Source: Rhodoferax antarcticus ANT.BR
GTDB taxonomy: Bacteria; Pseudomonadota; Gammaproteobacteria; Burkholderiales; Burkholderiaceae_C
DNA: 64,000 nt
Direction of reading: 5' to 3'
NCBI RefSeq assembly: GCF_001938565.1
Contig: NZ_MSYM01000008.1
Location: 124,001-188,000, forward strand
Shown here: positions 26,888-36,592 of the stretch, piece after piece
Numbering within the stretch: the stretch's first letter is position 1
Layout of the letters: every line of letters begins with the position of its first letter
Translations under genes and position numbers: made by a program
Notes under the pieces: model-generated
Databases searched by the model: none
Seen by the model: only the letters and a program-made list of their open reading frames with translations
Told to the model about the DNA's origin: nothing

Positions 26888-28162
26888 ATGTTGGACTTAT
26901 TGATTCACAACGCCACCCTGCCCGACGCTCGCAGCGGCATGTCAGTGGCGGTGCAAGCCGGCCAGATCGTCGCCGTGGCCGCTGGCCTGCAAGCGCCCGC
27001 GCAGCAAACGCTGGACGCGCAGGGCTACCTGCTGAGCACGCCGTTTGTCGATGCGCACTTTCACATGGACGCCACGCTCTCTTACGGGCTGCCGCGCATC
27101 AACCAGTCAGGCACGCTGTTAGAGGGCATTGCAGTTTGGGGCGAACTCAAACCGCTGCTCACCCAAGAAGCCCTGATCGAACGCGCGCTGGCCTACTGCG
27201 ATTGGGCGGTGGCCAAGGGCCTGCTGGCCATTCGCACGCATGTAGATGTATGTGACGACCGTTTGCTGGCGGTGGACGCACTGCTGGAGGTCAAGCGGCA
27301 GGTGGCACCCTACATCGACCTGCAACTGGTGGCATTTCCGCAAGACGGCGTGCTGCGCTCCCCCAGCGCGCTGGCCAACCTGAAACGCGCACTCGACAAG
27401 GGTGTGGACGTGGTCGGTGGCATCCCCCACTTTGAGCGCACCATGCAGGACGGCGCTGCCAGCGTCAAACTGCTGTGTGAACTGGCCGCCGAACGCGGCC
27501 TGCGGGTGGACATGCACTGCGACGAGTCGGATGACCCGCTCTCGCGCCACGTCGAAACCCTGGCGTTCGAGACGCAGCGCCTGGGTCTGCACGGCCGCGT
27601 CACCGGATCGCATTTGACCAGCATGCACAGCATGGACAACTATTACGTGTCAAAACTCATCGCGCTGATGGCTGAAGCGCAGTTGCACGCTGTGGCCAAC
27701 CCGCTGATCAACATCACCTTGCAAGGCCGCCATGACAGCTACCCCAAGCGCCGTGGCATGACGCGTGTGCCCGAGCTGCTGGGCGCCGGCATCAACGTCG
27801 CCTTTGGCCACGACTGCGTGATGGACCCGTGGTACAGCTTGGGCTCAGGTGACATGCTCGAAGTCGCTCATATGGGCCTGCATGTGGCGCAAATGACCAG
27901 CCAGGCCGCCATGCACCAATGTTTTGATGCGGTCACGCGCAACGCCGCGCGCGTCATGGGACTCGAAAAATATGGCCTGGAGGTCGGCTGCCATGCCGAC
28001 TTTTGCCTGCTACAAGCGCGCAGCCCGGTAGAAGCCCTGCGCCTGCGCGCCACCCGGCTGAAGGTCTTCAAGCGCGGCCAGCTGCTGGCCGAGTCAGCAC
28101 CCTCAGAAGCGCAGCTCCACCTGCCTGGTAGACCCGGGCACACCCATTGGGCGACGGCGTAA
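26888..28162 (+). CDS. codA: cytosine deaminase
   Basis: A 424-residue amidohydrolase matching CodA. Metal and active-site motifs are VDAHFHMDATLSYG, RTHVDVCDD, MHCDESDD, TGSHLTSMHSM and FGHDCVMDPWYSLGSGDMLE. It deaminates cytosine to uracil, which the preTA-hydA pathway on the same strand could then degrade. The ATG at 26888 gives the expected N-terminus. In related genomes it often follows BMP-type transporter genes; here only a permease remnant remains at 24366, and a TA pair and a GGDEF gene lie between. Confidence 0.93.
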   Translation: MLDLLIHNATLPDARSGMSVAVQAGQIVAVAAGLQAPAQQTLDAQGYLLSTPFVDAHFHMDATLSYGLPRINQSGTLLEGIAVWGELKPLLTQEALIERALAYCDWAVAKGLLAIRTHVDVCDDRLLAVDALLEVKRQVAPYIDLQLVAFPQDGVLRSPSALANLKRALDKGVDVVGGIPHFERTMQDGAASVKLLCELAAERGLRVDMHCDESDDPLSRHVETLAFETQRLGLHGRVTGSHLTSMHSMDNYYVSKLIALMAEAQLHAVANPLINITLQGRHDSYPKRRGMTRVPELLGAGINVAFGHDCVMDPWYSLGSGDMLEVAHMGLHVAQMTSQAAMHQCFDAVTRNAARVMGLEKYGLEVGCHADFCLLQARSPVEALRLRATRLKVFKRGQLLAESAPSEAQLHLPGRPGHTHWATA

Positions 28163-28393
28163 CCCGAAACGTTCGCCATAACATGCACGTTTGTCTTGTC
28201 AGCTTTGGGCGCATTGCGTCGTTCCAAATCGTTTGTTTAGCAGAACTAAACGGCACGCTTTGCGCCGAGCACTGCATCCCAAAGCCGACACCCAAATGCA
28301 CAGCTTATGACCTCACGAGCCCTAACACTTGAGGTGTCCAATGCGCTTTGCGCGCTAGTCGGCAAGGACCAAATTTTTTCCTGAAAGCCCTTC

Positions 28394-29374
28394 ATGAATA
28401 TCCTGCACTTTTTGCCCCCGGTATTGCTCAGCATCGGCCTGATGGGCTGCGGCCAGTCGTCTGGGCCTAGCGTGAATTCGCCGCCACAGGCTGCTGCGCC
28501 AGCATCTGCGCCGCTGGTCAAAAAAGAGGTGGGGCTGGTCATGAAAACGCTGACCAACCCGTTCTTTGTCGAGATGGAAAAAGGCGCCCGGCGCGCCGAG
28601 AACGAACTTGGCATTAGCCTCACCGTCAAAACCGCTGCCCAGGAAACCTCGATTGAGCAGCAAATCCAGCTCGTCGAAGACCTGATTGCGGCCAAAGTGA
28701 ATGCCATCGTCATCGCCCCAGGCGATTCGCAACGGCTGATTCCGGCGCTGAAAAAGGCGCGTGATGCGGGCATCAGTATCGTCAACATCGACAACCGGCT
28801 GGACCCCGAGGCCGTCAAACAAGCGGGCATGGCCCCCGTGCCGTTTGTCAGCGTAGACAACGAAGCCGGTGCCTACAAGGTCGGCAAGTTCCTGGCTGAG
28901 GGCATCACCAGCCCCACTCAGGCCGCCATTCTGGAAGGCATCCGCAGTGCTGACAATGCCCAGCAGCGCGCCGCCGGTGCCCGGCGCGCCTTCACTGAGA
29001 ACCCGAAGATCACGCTGGTGGCCTCCGAAACTGCCAACTGGAAGATTGACGAGGCCTACACCGTCACCCAGCAGATGTTTGCCCAGCATCCGCAAATCAA
29101 GCTGCTGTTTGCCGCCAACGATGTCATGGCCATCGGTGCCCTCAAATACCTGCAGGAAAGTCAGCGTCCGGGGGTCAAGGTCGCCGGTTTTGACGCCCTG
29201 GACGAGGCTATTGCCGAGATTCGCAATCAGCGCCTGGCCGCCACCGTGGACCAACAGGCCAGCGAGCAGGGTTACCAGGGCGTGGCGCTGGCGCTGCGAC
29301 TCACCCAGGGCAGCAGCGTGCCCAACATCACCACCATTGACACCCAGCTCGTCACCGCGGGCAACCTCCCATAA
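28394..29374 (+). CDS. RbsB-like periplasmic sugar-binding lipoprotein
   Basis: A 326-residue type I periplasmic binding protein with a lipoprotein signal (LIGLMGCGQ, Cys at about 19) and a Ser/Pro/Ala-rich linker. The body (VGLVMKTLTNPFFVEMEKGARRAENELG, then NAIVIAPGDSQRLIPALKKA and FAANDVMAIGALKYL) matches ribose/galactose-type proteins. There are no transport genes nearby. The next gene is a membrane hybrid kinase 3 bp away, so it more likely presents a ligand to that sensor, as in LuxP/LuxQ-type pairs. This is inference from the operon. Confidence 0.85.
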   Translation: MNILHFLPPVLLSIGLMGCGQSSGPSVNSPPQAAAPASAPLVKKEVGLVMKTLTNPFFVEMEKGARRAENELGISLTVKTAAQETSIEQQIQLVEDLIAAKVNAIVIAPGDSQRLIPALKKARDAGISIVNIDNRLDPEAVKQAGMAPVPFVSVDNEAGAYKVGKFLAEGITSPTQAAILEGIRSADNAQQRAAGARRAFTENPKITLVASETANWKIDEAYTVTQQMFAQHPQIKLLFAANDVMAIGALKYLQESQRPGVKVAGFDALDEAIAEIRNQRLAATVDQQASEQGYQGVALALRLTQGSSVPNITTIDTQLVTAGNLP

Positions 29375-29377
29375 CGG

Positions 29378-31744
29378 GTGGTCTTTGGCGTGAAAAGGCG
29401 CTCTGGCTCCACCGTCAAGCTGATCGGCTTCCTGCTGGCTGCAGGGGTGTTGCCGCTGATTTTGCTGGGTGCCATCGCCTTTGAAATGTCCAAGCGCATC
29501 GTCACCGAACAGGCCGAGGTGGAAAACACCCGCCTGCTGTCAAGTTTTGCCTCTTATTTCAACCTGTACCAGGACCAAGTCGCGGATCTGGCGGCCAGCG
29601 TGGCCGGTAATGCCGAGGTCGGTCAGGCGCTCAGGCGCGCCGACGAGCAGTCTGCCGATGCCTTCAATGCGTTGGAGTTGCGCGCGCGCATTGGCTACAT
29701 CCTTAACAGCTATGTGCGCGTCAAAGGGCTGGTGTCGATCAACGTGTTTTCCCGCCATGGGGCCCGTTTTCAGGTGGGTGAAACGCTCGACGTCAGCCCG
29801 GTAAACACCGCCCAGGTGAGCCAACTGCTGCAAGAAGCCAGCGCTGCCAGCACACCGACCCTGTGGCGCGGCGTGTTTGACAATATCAACACGCGCTCGG
29901 AGGCGAAAAAAGCCATCAGCGTCACCCGGGTGATCCAGCACTTTTCGCCCGTCACCGGCAAATCGGATGCGGTGGGCGTGCTGGTAATCAGCCTCAATAA
30001 CGACCTCATGAACAGCTTTTTGCAAGGCGCACCGCTGGCGCCCGCAAGCCAGCTCATGGGGGTCGATGCACAAGGCCGCATCACCCTGCATTCCGACCCG
30101 CGCCAGTTTGGCCAGCCAGTGCTACCAGCGCTACTGGCGCTGATGCGCTCGCCAGTAGCGGTGCCCCGGCTGGTGCTGGACGGCCAGAATGTGCTGATGC
30201 AGGTGATACCCGCGCACAACCAGCAAGACATGCTGGCGGTGATCAAGCCCAGCTATTTGCTGACGCAGAAGGTCAACCAGTTGGCCGTCTTCACCCTGGG
30301 GCTGGTACTGCTGGCCGTGCTGGCGGTGCTGGCACTGGCCTGGGCCTTCACGCGCAGCGTGGTGTCCCCGATACGGGCGGTGTCGCTGGGCTTTGGGCAA
30401 ATTGCCAACCACTCTGCACAGCAGGTGCCGCTGCCCATAGGCAAAGCCACCGAGGAAATTGCCCAGCTGATTCAGGGCTACAACAACCACCTGCTGGCCC
30501 TGCAAAGTCAGGCCGCGGCCGCCGCAGAACTGCGACATGCGAAAAACGAGGCAGAAACCGCCAACCTGGCCAAGAGCCGCTTTCTGGCCATGATGAGCCA
30601 CGAGATCCGCACGCCGATGAACGGTATCCTGGGCATGGCGCAACTGCTGCTGACCCCGCGCTTAAGCGAGCGCGACCGGCTGGACTACGCGCGCACCGTA
30701 CTGAGCTCGGGCCAGTCGCTGCTGGGGCTGCTCAACGACATCCTTGATCTGTCCAAGATCGAGGCCGGTAAATTCCAGCTGGACCTGACCGAGGTCGACC
30801 CGGCCGAGTTGCTGGCGCAAACCCAGGCGCTGTTTTCCGGGGCGGCCAAAAACAAGTCACTCACACTCACCTGCACCTGGCAAGGCCCCACCATGCGACG
30901 CTACCGCACCGACGGGCACCGGCTGCGCCAGATGCTGGCCAACCTGGCGGGCAACGCCATCAAGTTCACCGCTGCCGGGCAGGTCCAGGTGCAGGCCAGC
31001 GAGGTCGCGCAGACAGGCGGCAGCGCCCTGCTGGAGTTTGCCGTGACCGACACCGGGCCAGGCATTGCAGCGGACAAGCTCGACTTGCTGTTCAAACCGT
31101 TTTCGCAGACTGACAGCAGCACCACCCGGGAGTTTGGTGGCAGCGGGCTGGGGCTATCGATTGTCAGCAGTCTGGCAAAGTTGCTGGGCGGCGAGGTCGG
31201 GGTGGACAGCCAGCTGGGCCAAGGCACGCGCTTCTGGTTTCGGGTGCGCTGCGAAGTTCTGGCTGACGGCCCGCCATCGCAGCCACCGGTGGCAATTGGC
31301 CCACTTGCGGCCCGCCAAGCCGATTCTGCAGCGCCAAGCAACCAGGTGACACCGGCTCTGCAGGGTCGGGTTCTGGTGGTGGAAGACAACGCGGTGAACC
31401 GCATGGTGATCAAGGGGCTGCTGGCGCAAACGGGCGTGACGGTGGCTGTCTCGCATGACGGGCAGGAGGCCCTGCTGCGCATACAGAACGGCGGGCGTTT
31501 TGATGTCATCCTGATGGATTTGCAGATGCCAGTGATGGACGGCTACACAGCCACCATCGCCATCCGGCAGTGGCAAGCGCAAGCCGGCCAACCGCACACA
31601 CCCATCATTGCCCTCACGGCCGATGCCTTTGAAGAAGACCGCCAACGCTGCCTGGCCGTGGGCATGAATGACTTTTTGACCAAGCCCATTGCCCTGCGCG
31701 CCTTGATGGCAACCTTACAGCCCCACCTACCCCAACGCGCATAA
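29378..31744 (+). CDS. membrane hybrid histidine kinase
   Basis: A 788-residue inner-membrane sensor. A membrane helix at about 12-35 precedes a large periplasmic domain of Cache type (about 36-300), a second helix (about 303-325) and a HAMP linker. HisKA follows with [20 protein letters not shown] (His at about 408), then HATPase with [17 protein letters not shown] and [10 protein letters not shown], and a C-terminal receiver with [12 protein letters not shown]. The start is GTG 29378 or GTG 29390. The binding-protein gene stops 3 bp before it, so both are co-translated. The periplasmic domain probably reads the loaded binding protein. Confidence 0.9.
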   Translation: MVFGVKRRSGSTVKLIGFLLAAGVLPLILLGAIAFEMSKRIVTEQAEVENTRLLSSFASYFNLYQDQVADLAASVAGNAEVGQALRRADEQSADAFNALELRARIGYILNSYVRVKGLVSINVFSRHGARFQVGETLDVSPVNTAQVSQLLQEASAASTPTLWRGVFDNINTRSEAKKAISVTRVIQHFSPVTGKSDAVGVLVISLNNDLMNSFLQGAPLAPASQLMGVDAQGRITLHSDPRQFGQPVLPALLALMRSPVAVPRLVLDGQNVLMQVIPAHNQQDMLAVIKPSYLLTQKVNQLAVFTLGLVLLAVLAVLALAWAFTRSVVSPIRAVSLGFGQIANHSAQQVPLPIGKATEEIAQLIQGYNNHLLALQSQAAAAAELRHAKNEAETANLAKSRFLAMMSHEIRTPMNGILGMAQLLLTPRLSERDRLDYARTVLSSGQSLLGLLNDILDLSKIEAGKFQLDLTEVDPAELLAQTQALFSGAAKNKSLTLTCTWQGPTMRRYRTDGHRLRQMLANLAGNAIKFTAAGQVQVQASEVAQTGGSALLEFAVTDTGPGIAADKLDLLFKPFSQTDSSTTREFGGSGLGLSIVSSLAKLLGGEVGVDSQLGQGTRFWFRVRCEVLADGPPSQPPVAIGPLAARQADSAAPSNQVTPALQGRVLVVEDNAVNRMVIKGLLAQTGVTVAVSHDGQEALLRIQNGGRFDVILMDLQMPVMDGYTATIAIRQWQAQAGQPHTPIIALTADAFEEDRQRCLAVGMNDFLTKPIALRALMATLQPHLPQRA

Positions 31745-31771
31745 TCGTCAGCATTACAAAAAGATGCCCTG

Positions 31772-33910
31772 ATGACACAAGCCAAGCCGACTATTCTGGC
31801 CATGGATGACACGCCGGTCAACCTGTTGACGTTGGGCGCGGCACTGAAGGATGAGTTTGATCTGCAGTTGGCGACGTCGGGCGAAATGGGCCTGCGTCTG
31901 GCCCGGCAAAATCCACCTGACCTGATCCTGCTGGACATCATGATGCCCGGTATGGACGGCTTTGAGACCTGCCGCCAACTCCAGGCTGACCCCTTGCTGG
32001 CCCTTATTCCGGTCATTTTTGTCACCGCCTTGCAAGGGCATGAAGCCGAAACCCAGGGGCTGCAACTGGGTGCGCGCGACTACATCGCCAAACCAATCCA
32101 GGTGGACACCGCGCGCCAGCGCATCCGCAACCTGCTGGAGCATGAGCGCCTGCGTAAGCAGGTGGCGAGCCAGCGTGACCTGCTGGCCCTGAACCTGGCC
32201 GAACGCCAGGCCAGCGACGACAAGCTCAAGCTCGCTGCCAGCGTCTTCACCACTGCCCGCGAAGGCATCACCATCACCGATACCAACGGCAGTATTTTGG
32301 ATGTCAATGAGGCCTTTTCCCGCATCACCGGCTACAGCCGCGAAGAGGTGCTGGGTCAAAACCCGCGGTTTCTGAACTCGGGCCAGCAAAGCAGGGATTT
32401 TTACGACGCCATGTGGCGCGAAATCCTGAACAAGGGTCACTGGTACGGCGAAATCTGGAACCGCCGAAAAGACGGGCAGATTTACGCGCAGATGCTCACC
32501 ATCACCACCGTGCGCCACGACAACGGCGAGCCGAGCAACTTTGTGGCGATGTTTTCCGACATCACCGCCCTCAAGGAACATCAGGCCAAGCTTGACCACA
32601 TGGCCCATTACGACGTGCTCACCGGCCTACCCAACCGCGTGCTGCTGGCCGACCGACTGAGCCAGGGCATGATTCAGGCGCAGCGCCGCCAGCAACTGCT
32701 GGCGGTGGTGTTTGTGGACCTGGACGGCTTCAAAAGCATCAACGACGCCTATGGCCATGAGGTCGGTGACCAGTTGCTGATGGCCACTGCACGCAACATG
32801 AAAAGCGTCTTGCGCGAAAGCGACACCCTGGCGCGCATCGGCGGTGACGAATTTGTCGCTGTGCTGGTGGATCTTGACAGTACGCTGAGTGGCGGCACGT
32901 TGCTGAACCGTTTGTTGGAAACGGCGTCGCGGGCAGTTTCGCTGGGCGGGCGCGAGCTGCGGATCTCTGCCAGCATGGGCGTGACCTACTACCCACAAGA
33001 TATTGACATCGACGCCGATCAACTCTTGCGCCAGGCTGACCACGCCATGTACCAGGCCAAGCTGGCCGGCAAGAACCGCCACCAAGTGTTTGATACCCAG
33101 CAAGACCTGGGCCTGCGCAGCCACCATGAGAGCCTGGCGCGTGTGCGCCAGGCCATGCTGGCCAACGAACTGGTGCTGTTTTACCAGCCCCAGGTGAATA
33201 TGCGCAGTGGCCGGGTGATCGGGGCAGAGGCACTGATCCGCTGGCAGCACCCTGACCAAGGCCTGCTGCAGCCTGCTGCTTTTCTGCCGCTGATTGAAGA
33301 CACGCCCCTGGCCATCGAAGTGGGTGAGTGGGTAATCAAGACCGCGCTGCAGCAACTTGACCAATGGCACAGCAGCGGTCTGCAGTTGCCAGTCAGCGTG
33401 AATGTGGGTGCCCGCCAGTTGCAACAGAACAACTTTGTGGCGCGCCTGGAAGAAACACTGGCGCGCCATCCAGATATCGCACCCGGCGATTTGTCGATAG
33501 AAGTGCTGGAAACCAGCGCCCTGGAAGACTTGGCAGGTATCTCCTCGGTGATCGCCCAGTGCAAGCGCCTGGGTGTGGACTTTGCGCTGGACGACTTTGG
33601 CACCGGTTATTCGTCGCTGACCTACCTGAAACGCCTGCCCGTGTCGCTACTGAAGATGGACCAGAGCTTTGTGCGTGACATGCTGGTGGACCCGGATGAC
33701 CTGGCCATTTTGGAAGCGGTGATCGGGCTGGCCCGCGCCTTTCGCCGCGCGGTTATCGCCGAAGGCGTGGAAACCATCGCCCACGGCACGCGTCTGCTGG
33801 AGATGGGCTGTGATCTGGCCCAGGGTTACGGCATTACCCGGCCCATGCCTGCGGCAGATGTACCCGCCTGGGTGGCGCAATGGCAACCCGATGTGGCCTG
33901 GAGCGCATGA
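31772..33910 (+). CDS. REC-PAS-GGDEF-EAL response regulator
   Basis: A 712-residue regulator. The receiver (about 8-122) has the phosphoacceptor motif LLDIMMPGMDGFE. A PAS domain (about 145-265) follows, then GGDEF with an intact IGGDEF (about 356) and an RESD I-site five residues earlier, then EAL with GAEALIRW and DDFGTGYSS. Both synthesis and hydrolysis of cyclic di-GMP look possible. It lies between two hybrid kinases in one operon, so phosphorylation by either could set the balance of the two outputs. Its stop overlaps the next start (ATGA). Confidence 0.92.
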   Translation: MTQAKPTILAMDDTPVNLLTLGAALKDEFDLQLATSGEMGLRLARQNPPDLILLDIMMPGMDGFETCRQLQADPLLALIPVIFVTALQGHEAETQGLQLGARDYIAKPIQVDTARQRIRNLLEHERLRKQVASQRDLLALNLAERQASDDKLKLAASVFTTAREGITITDTNGSILDVNEAFSRITGYSREEVLGQNPRFLNSGQQSRDFYDAMWREILNKGHWYGEIWNRRKDGQIYAQMLTITTVRHDNGEPSNFVAMFSDITALKEHQAKLDHMAHYDVLTGLPNRVLLADRLSQGMIQAQRRQQLLAVVFVDLDGFKSINDAYGHEVGDQLLMATARNMKSVLRESDTLARIGGDEFVAVLVDLDSTLSGGTLLNRLLETASRAVSLGGRELRISASMGVTYYPQDIDIDADQLLRQADHAMYQAKLAGKNRHQVFDTQQDLGLRSHHESLARVRQAMLANELVLFYQPQVNMRSGRVIGAEALIRWQHPDQGLLQPAAFLPLIEDTPLAIEVGEWVIKTALQQLDQWHSSGLQLPVSVNVGARQLQQNNFVARLEETLARHPDIAPGDLSIEVLETSALEDLAGISSVIAQCKRLGVDFALDDFGTGYSSLTYLKRLPVSLLKMDQSFVRDMLVDPDDLAILEAVIGLARAFRRAVIAEGVETIAHGTRLLEMGCDLAQGYGITRPMPAADVPAWVAQWQPDVAWSA

Positions 33911-36567
33911 CGCAACTTGGCCGCCCCATCCCTTTGGACGACACCGCGCACACCCGGCGCATCCTGCTGGTGGAAGACTCTGACGACGACGCGCGGCTGA
34001 TCGAGCTGCAGCTGTCCGAAGGCCATACCGAGGTGTTTGCGTTGCGCCGCGTCAAAACCATGGCGCAGGTGCAGGCCTTGGCGCAGGCCAACAGTTTTCA
34101 TCCCGATGTGGTGCTGCTCGACCTGAACCTGCCTGATGCCAGCGGCATTGCCGGTGTGCAGCGCTGCCGCGCCGTGGTGGATGCACCCATCGTGGTGCTC
34201 ACCGCGCTGGACGACCAGGCCGCCAACCACGCGGTCATCGAATCCGGCGCCGAGGATTACCTGCCCAAGGGTGGCGATGGTGCCGCGCTGCGTCGGGCGG
34301 TGCGTTACGCCATGTTGCGTTATCAGCGCGACCGCGACGCGCGCTTGGCCACAGCGGTGTTTAGCCACGCCCATGAGGGCATCATGATCCTCAACCCCAG
34401 CGGCATCATCATCGACGTGAACCCGGCGCTGAGCCGCATCAGCGGCTACAGCGCCGGGGAGTTGATCGGACAACACCCGCGCATGCTGCTGTCAAAGGCC
34501 CACAAGGCCGAGTCTTACGCCACCTTGTGGCAAAAAATGCTGACACAAGGCGCCTGGCAGGGCGAGCGCACCAACCGCCACAAAGACGGCCGCGACTACA
34601 CCGCCTGGGAGTCTATGACCCCGTGCCGCAATGCGCAGGGGCGCATCTTGCAGTTCATCGGTGTGATGAGCGACATCACCGAGCGTAAAGAAGCCGAGGC
34701 CCTGGTGCTGCAAAGTACCGAGCTGCTGCGCACCGCTATTGATGCGATTGACGAGGCTTTTGTGCTGTATGACACCAGCGACCGGATGGTGTTTTGCAAC
34801 GACAAATACCGCCTCCTGTACGCCACCAGAGCCGACCTCATCACGCCCGGGGTCAGTTTTGAAGAGGTCATCCGTGAAGGCGTGCGGCACGGCCAGTATC
34901 CAGCGGCACTGGGCCGCGAAGAGGCCTGGGTGATGGAACGTATGGCACAGCACCGCTGTGCCAACAGCGTTTTGTCGCAGCGCCTAGACGACGGGCGGGT
35001 GCTGCGCATCATCGAGCGCCGACTGCCTGACGGCGGCACCGTAGGTTTTCGCATTGACATCACCGACCTGATGCAAGCCACCGAAGAAGCGCTGGCCGCC
35101 AATCTGGCCAAAAGCCGCTTTCTGGCCATCATGAGCCATGAGATCCGCACGCCGATGAACGGCATCCTGGGCATGGCGCAACTGCTGCTGGCGCCAAGCT
35201 TGAGCGAGACCGATCGCCTGGACTATGCGCAAACCGTGCTGAGTTCGGGCCAGTCGCTGCTGGGGCTGCTCAACGACATTCTGGATTTATCCAAGATCGA
35301 AGCGGGCAAGTTCCAGCTCGACCTGGCCGACCTGAACCCTGCGCAGTTGTTGCAAGACACCCAGGCGCTATTTGCCGGGGCTGCCAGAAACAAAGGTCTG
35401 ACGCTGAGTGTGGCCTGGTTGGGGCCAGCCGGGCAGCTTTACAGAAGCGACGGTCACCGCCTGCGCCAGATGCTCACCAATCTGGTGGGCAACGCCATCA
35501 AGTTCACCGTTGCGGGGCAGATTCATATTGAAGCCACTGAAATCGAGAGAGAAGACCAAGACGACCAAGACGTCACGCTGGAATTTGCGGTGACCGACAC
35601 CGGCTTAGGCATCGCAGCGGACAAAATCGACTTGCTGTTCAAACCGTTTTCGCAGGCTGACAGCAGCATCACGCGGCAGTTTGGCGGCACCGGACTCGGG
35701 CTGTCGATTGTCAGCAGTCTGGCCCGTCTGCTCGGTGGCGAGACGGGGGTGGAAAGTGAGCTGGGCCAGGGCTCGCGGTTCTGGTTTCGGGTGGGTGCCG
35801 AACGCGCGCTGACCGTGTCCACAAGACTGCCCACACCCGGCAACCCAGCGGAAAATGACTCAAATATGGTAGCTACTAGCGCAGACTACAAAAGGTCTAG
35901 AGGCACTTTAAGCGGTCATATTCTGGTGGTGGAAGACAACTCGGTAAACGCCCTGGTGATTGAGGGTCTGCTGGAACACCTTGGCATGCAGGTCCATCTG
36001 GCCCACGATGGCCAGCAGGCCCTCAGCCTGTTGCAAACGCATACCTGCACCCCCGACCTGATCCTGATGGACCTGCAAATGCCGGTAATGGATGGCTACG
36101 CTTCGACCCAGGCCATCCGCCAGTGGGAGCAAACGCGGCCAGGCTCAGCCACACCGATCATCGCGCTGACGGCAGACGCGTTTGAGGAAGACCGACAGCG
36201 CTGCCTGGCGGTGGGGATGGATGATTTTTTGACCAAGCCGATCGCCCTAGCGGCGCTGGTCAGCGCACTGGAAAAATGGCTGCCCGAGGCCAACCAGCAA
36301 GCCACCACGCCCGCCTCAACCGCGCCGCCACAGACGCTGGACTGGCCGCGCTTTGAGGTTGCGCTGGCCAAGCTTATGCCGCTGCTGGCGCTGAACAAGT
36401 TTGATGCCATCGCCCAGGTTGAAGCGCTGCAGGCCATGGCCGCCAACACCGCGCTGAGCCCGGCGCTGATGGATGCTGCCAATGCGGTGAAAAACTTGCG
36501 TTTCAGCCAGGCCGCTGCGGACCTGGAACGACTTGTGGCTCAGCACCGGCCAGCAGCGCCGGGCTAA
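33907..36567 (+). CDS. soluble REC-PAS-PAS hybrid histidine kinase
   Basis: An 886-residue cytoplasmic kinase with no membrane segment. An N-terminal receiver (about 15-130, LLDLNLPDASG) is followed by two PAS domains (about 145-265 and 275-385), HisKA ([20 protein letters not shown], His at about 410), HATPase (VTDTGLGIAADKIDLLF, GGTGLGLSIV) and a second receiver ([12 protein letters not shown]). A final helical region of about 85 residues has no recognisable Hpt histidine motif. The linker between HATPase and receiver encodes a copy of the genome's intergenic repeat. The kinase core closely resembles that of 29378-31744, suggesting duplication. Confidence 0.9.
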   Translation: MTQLGRPIPLDDTAHTRRILLVEDSDDDARLIELQLSEGHTEVFALRRVKTMAQVQALAQANSFHPDVVLLDLNLPDASGIAGVQRCRAVVDAPIVVLTALDDQAANHAVIESGAEDYLPKGGDGAALRRAVRYAMLRYQRDRDARLATAVFSHAHEGIMILNPSGIIIDVNPALSRISGYSAGELIGQHPRMLLSKAHKAESYATLWQKMLTQGAWQGERTNRHKDGRDYTAWESMTPCRNAQGRILQFIGVMSDITERKEAEALVLQSTELLRTAIDAIDEAFVLYDTSDRMVFCNDKYRLLYATRADLITPGVSFEEVIREGVRHGQYPAALGREEAWVMERMAQHRCANSVLSQRLDDGRVLRIIERRLPDGGTVGFRIDITDLMQATEEALAANLAKSRFLAIMSHEIRTPMNGILGMAQLLLAPSLSETDRLDYAQTVLSSGQSLLGLLNDILDLSKIEAGKFQLDLADLNPAQLLQDTQALFAGAARNKGLTLSVAWLGPAGQLYRSDGHRLRQMLTNLVGNAIKFTVAGQIHIEATEIEREDQDDQDVTLEFAVTDTGLGIAADKIDLLFKPFSQADSSITRQFGGTGLGLSIVSSLARLLGGETGVESELGQGSRFWFRVGAERALTVSTRLPTPGNPAENDSNMVATSADYKRSRGTLSGHILVVEDNSVNALVIEGLLEHLGMQVHLAHDGQQALSLLQTHTCTPDLILMDLQMPVMDGYASTQAIRQWEQTRPGSATPIIALTADAFEEDRQRCLAVGMDDFLTKPIALAALVSALEKWLPEANQQATTPASTAPPQTLDWPRFEVALAKLMPLLALNKFDAIAQVEALQAMAANTALSPALMDAANAVKNLRFSQAAADLERLVAQHRPAAPG
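35861..35911. repeat. short repeat inside a kinase gene
   Basis: CAAATATGGTAGCTACTAGC, then GTCTAGAGGCACTTTAA, matches the intergenic repeat (in inverse orientation). It is translated in frame as NMVATSADYKRSRGTL at about residues 652-668, between the ATPase and receiver domains. Confidence 0.7.
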
Positions 36568-36592
36568 CGGTTCGACAAAGTTCAAACTCGGC

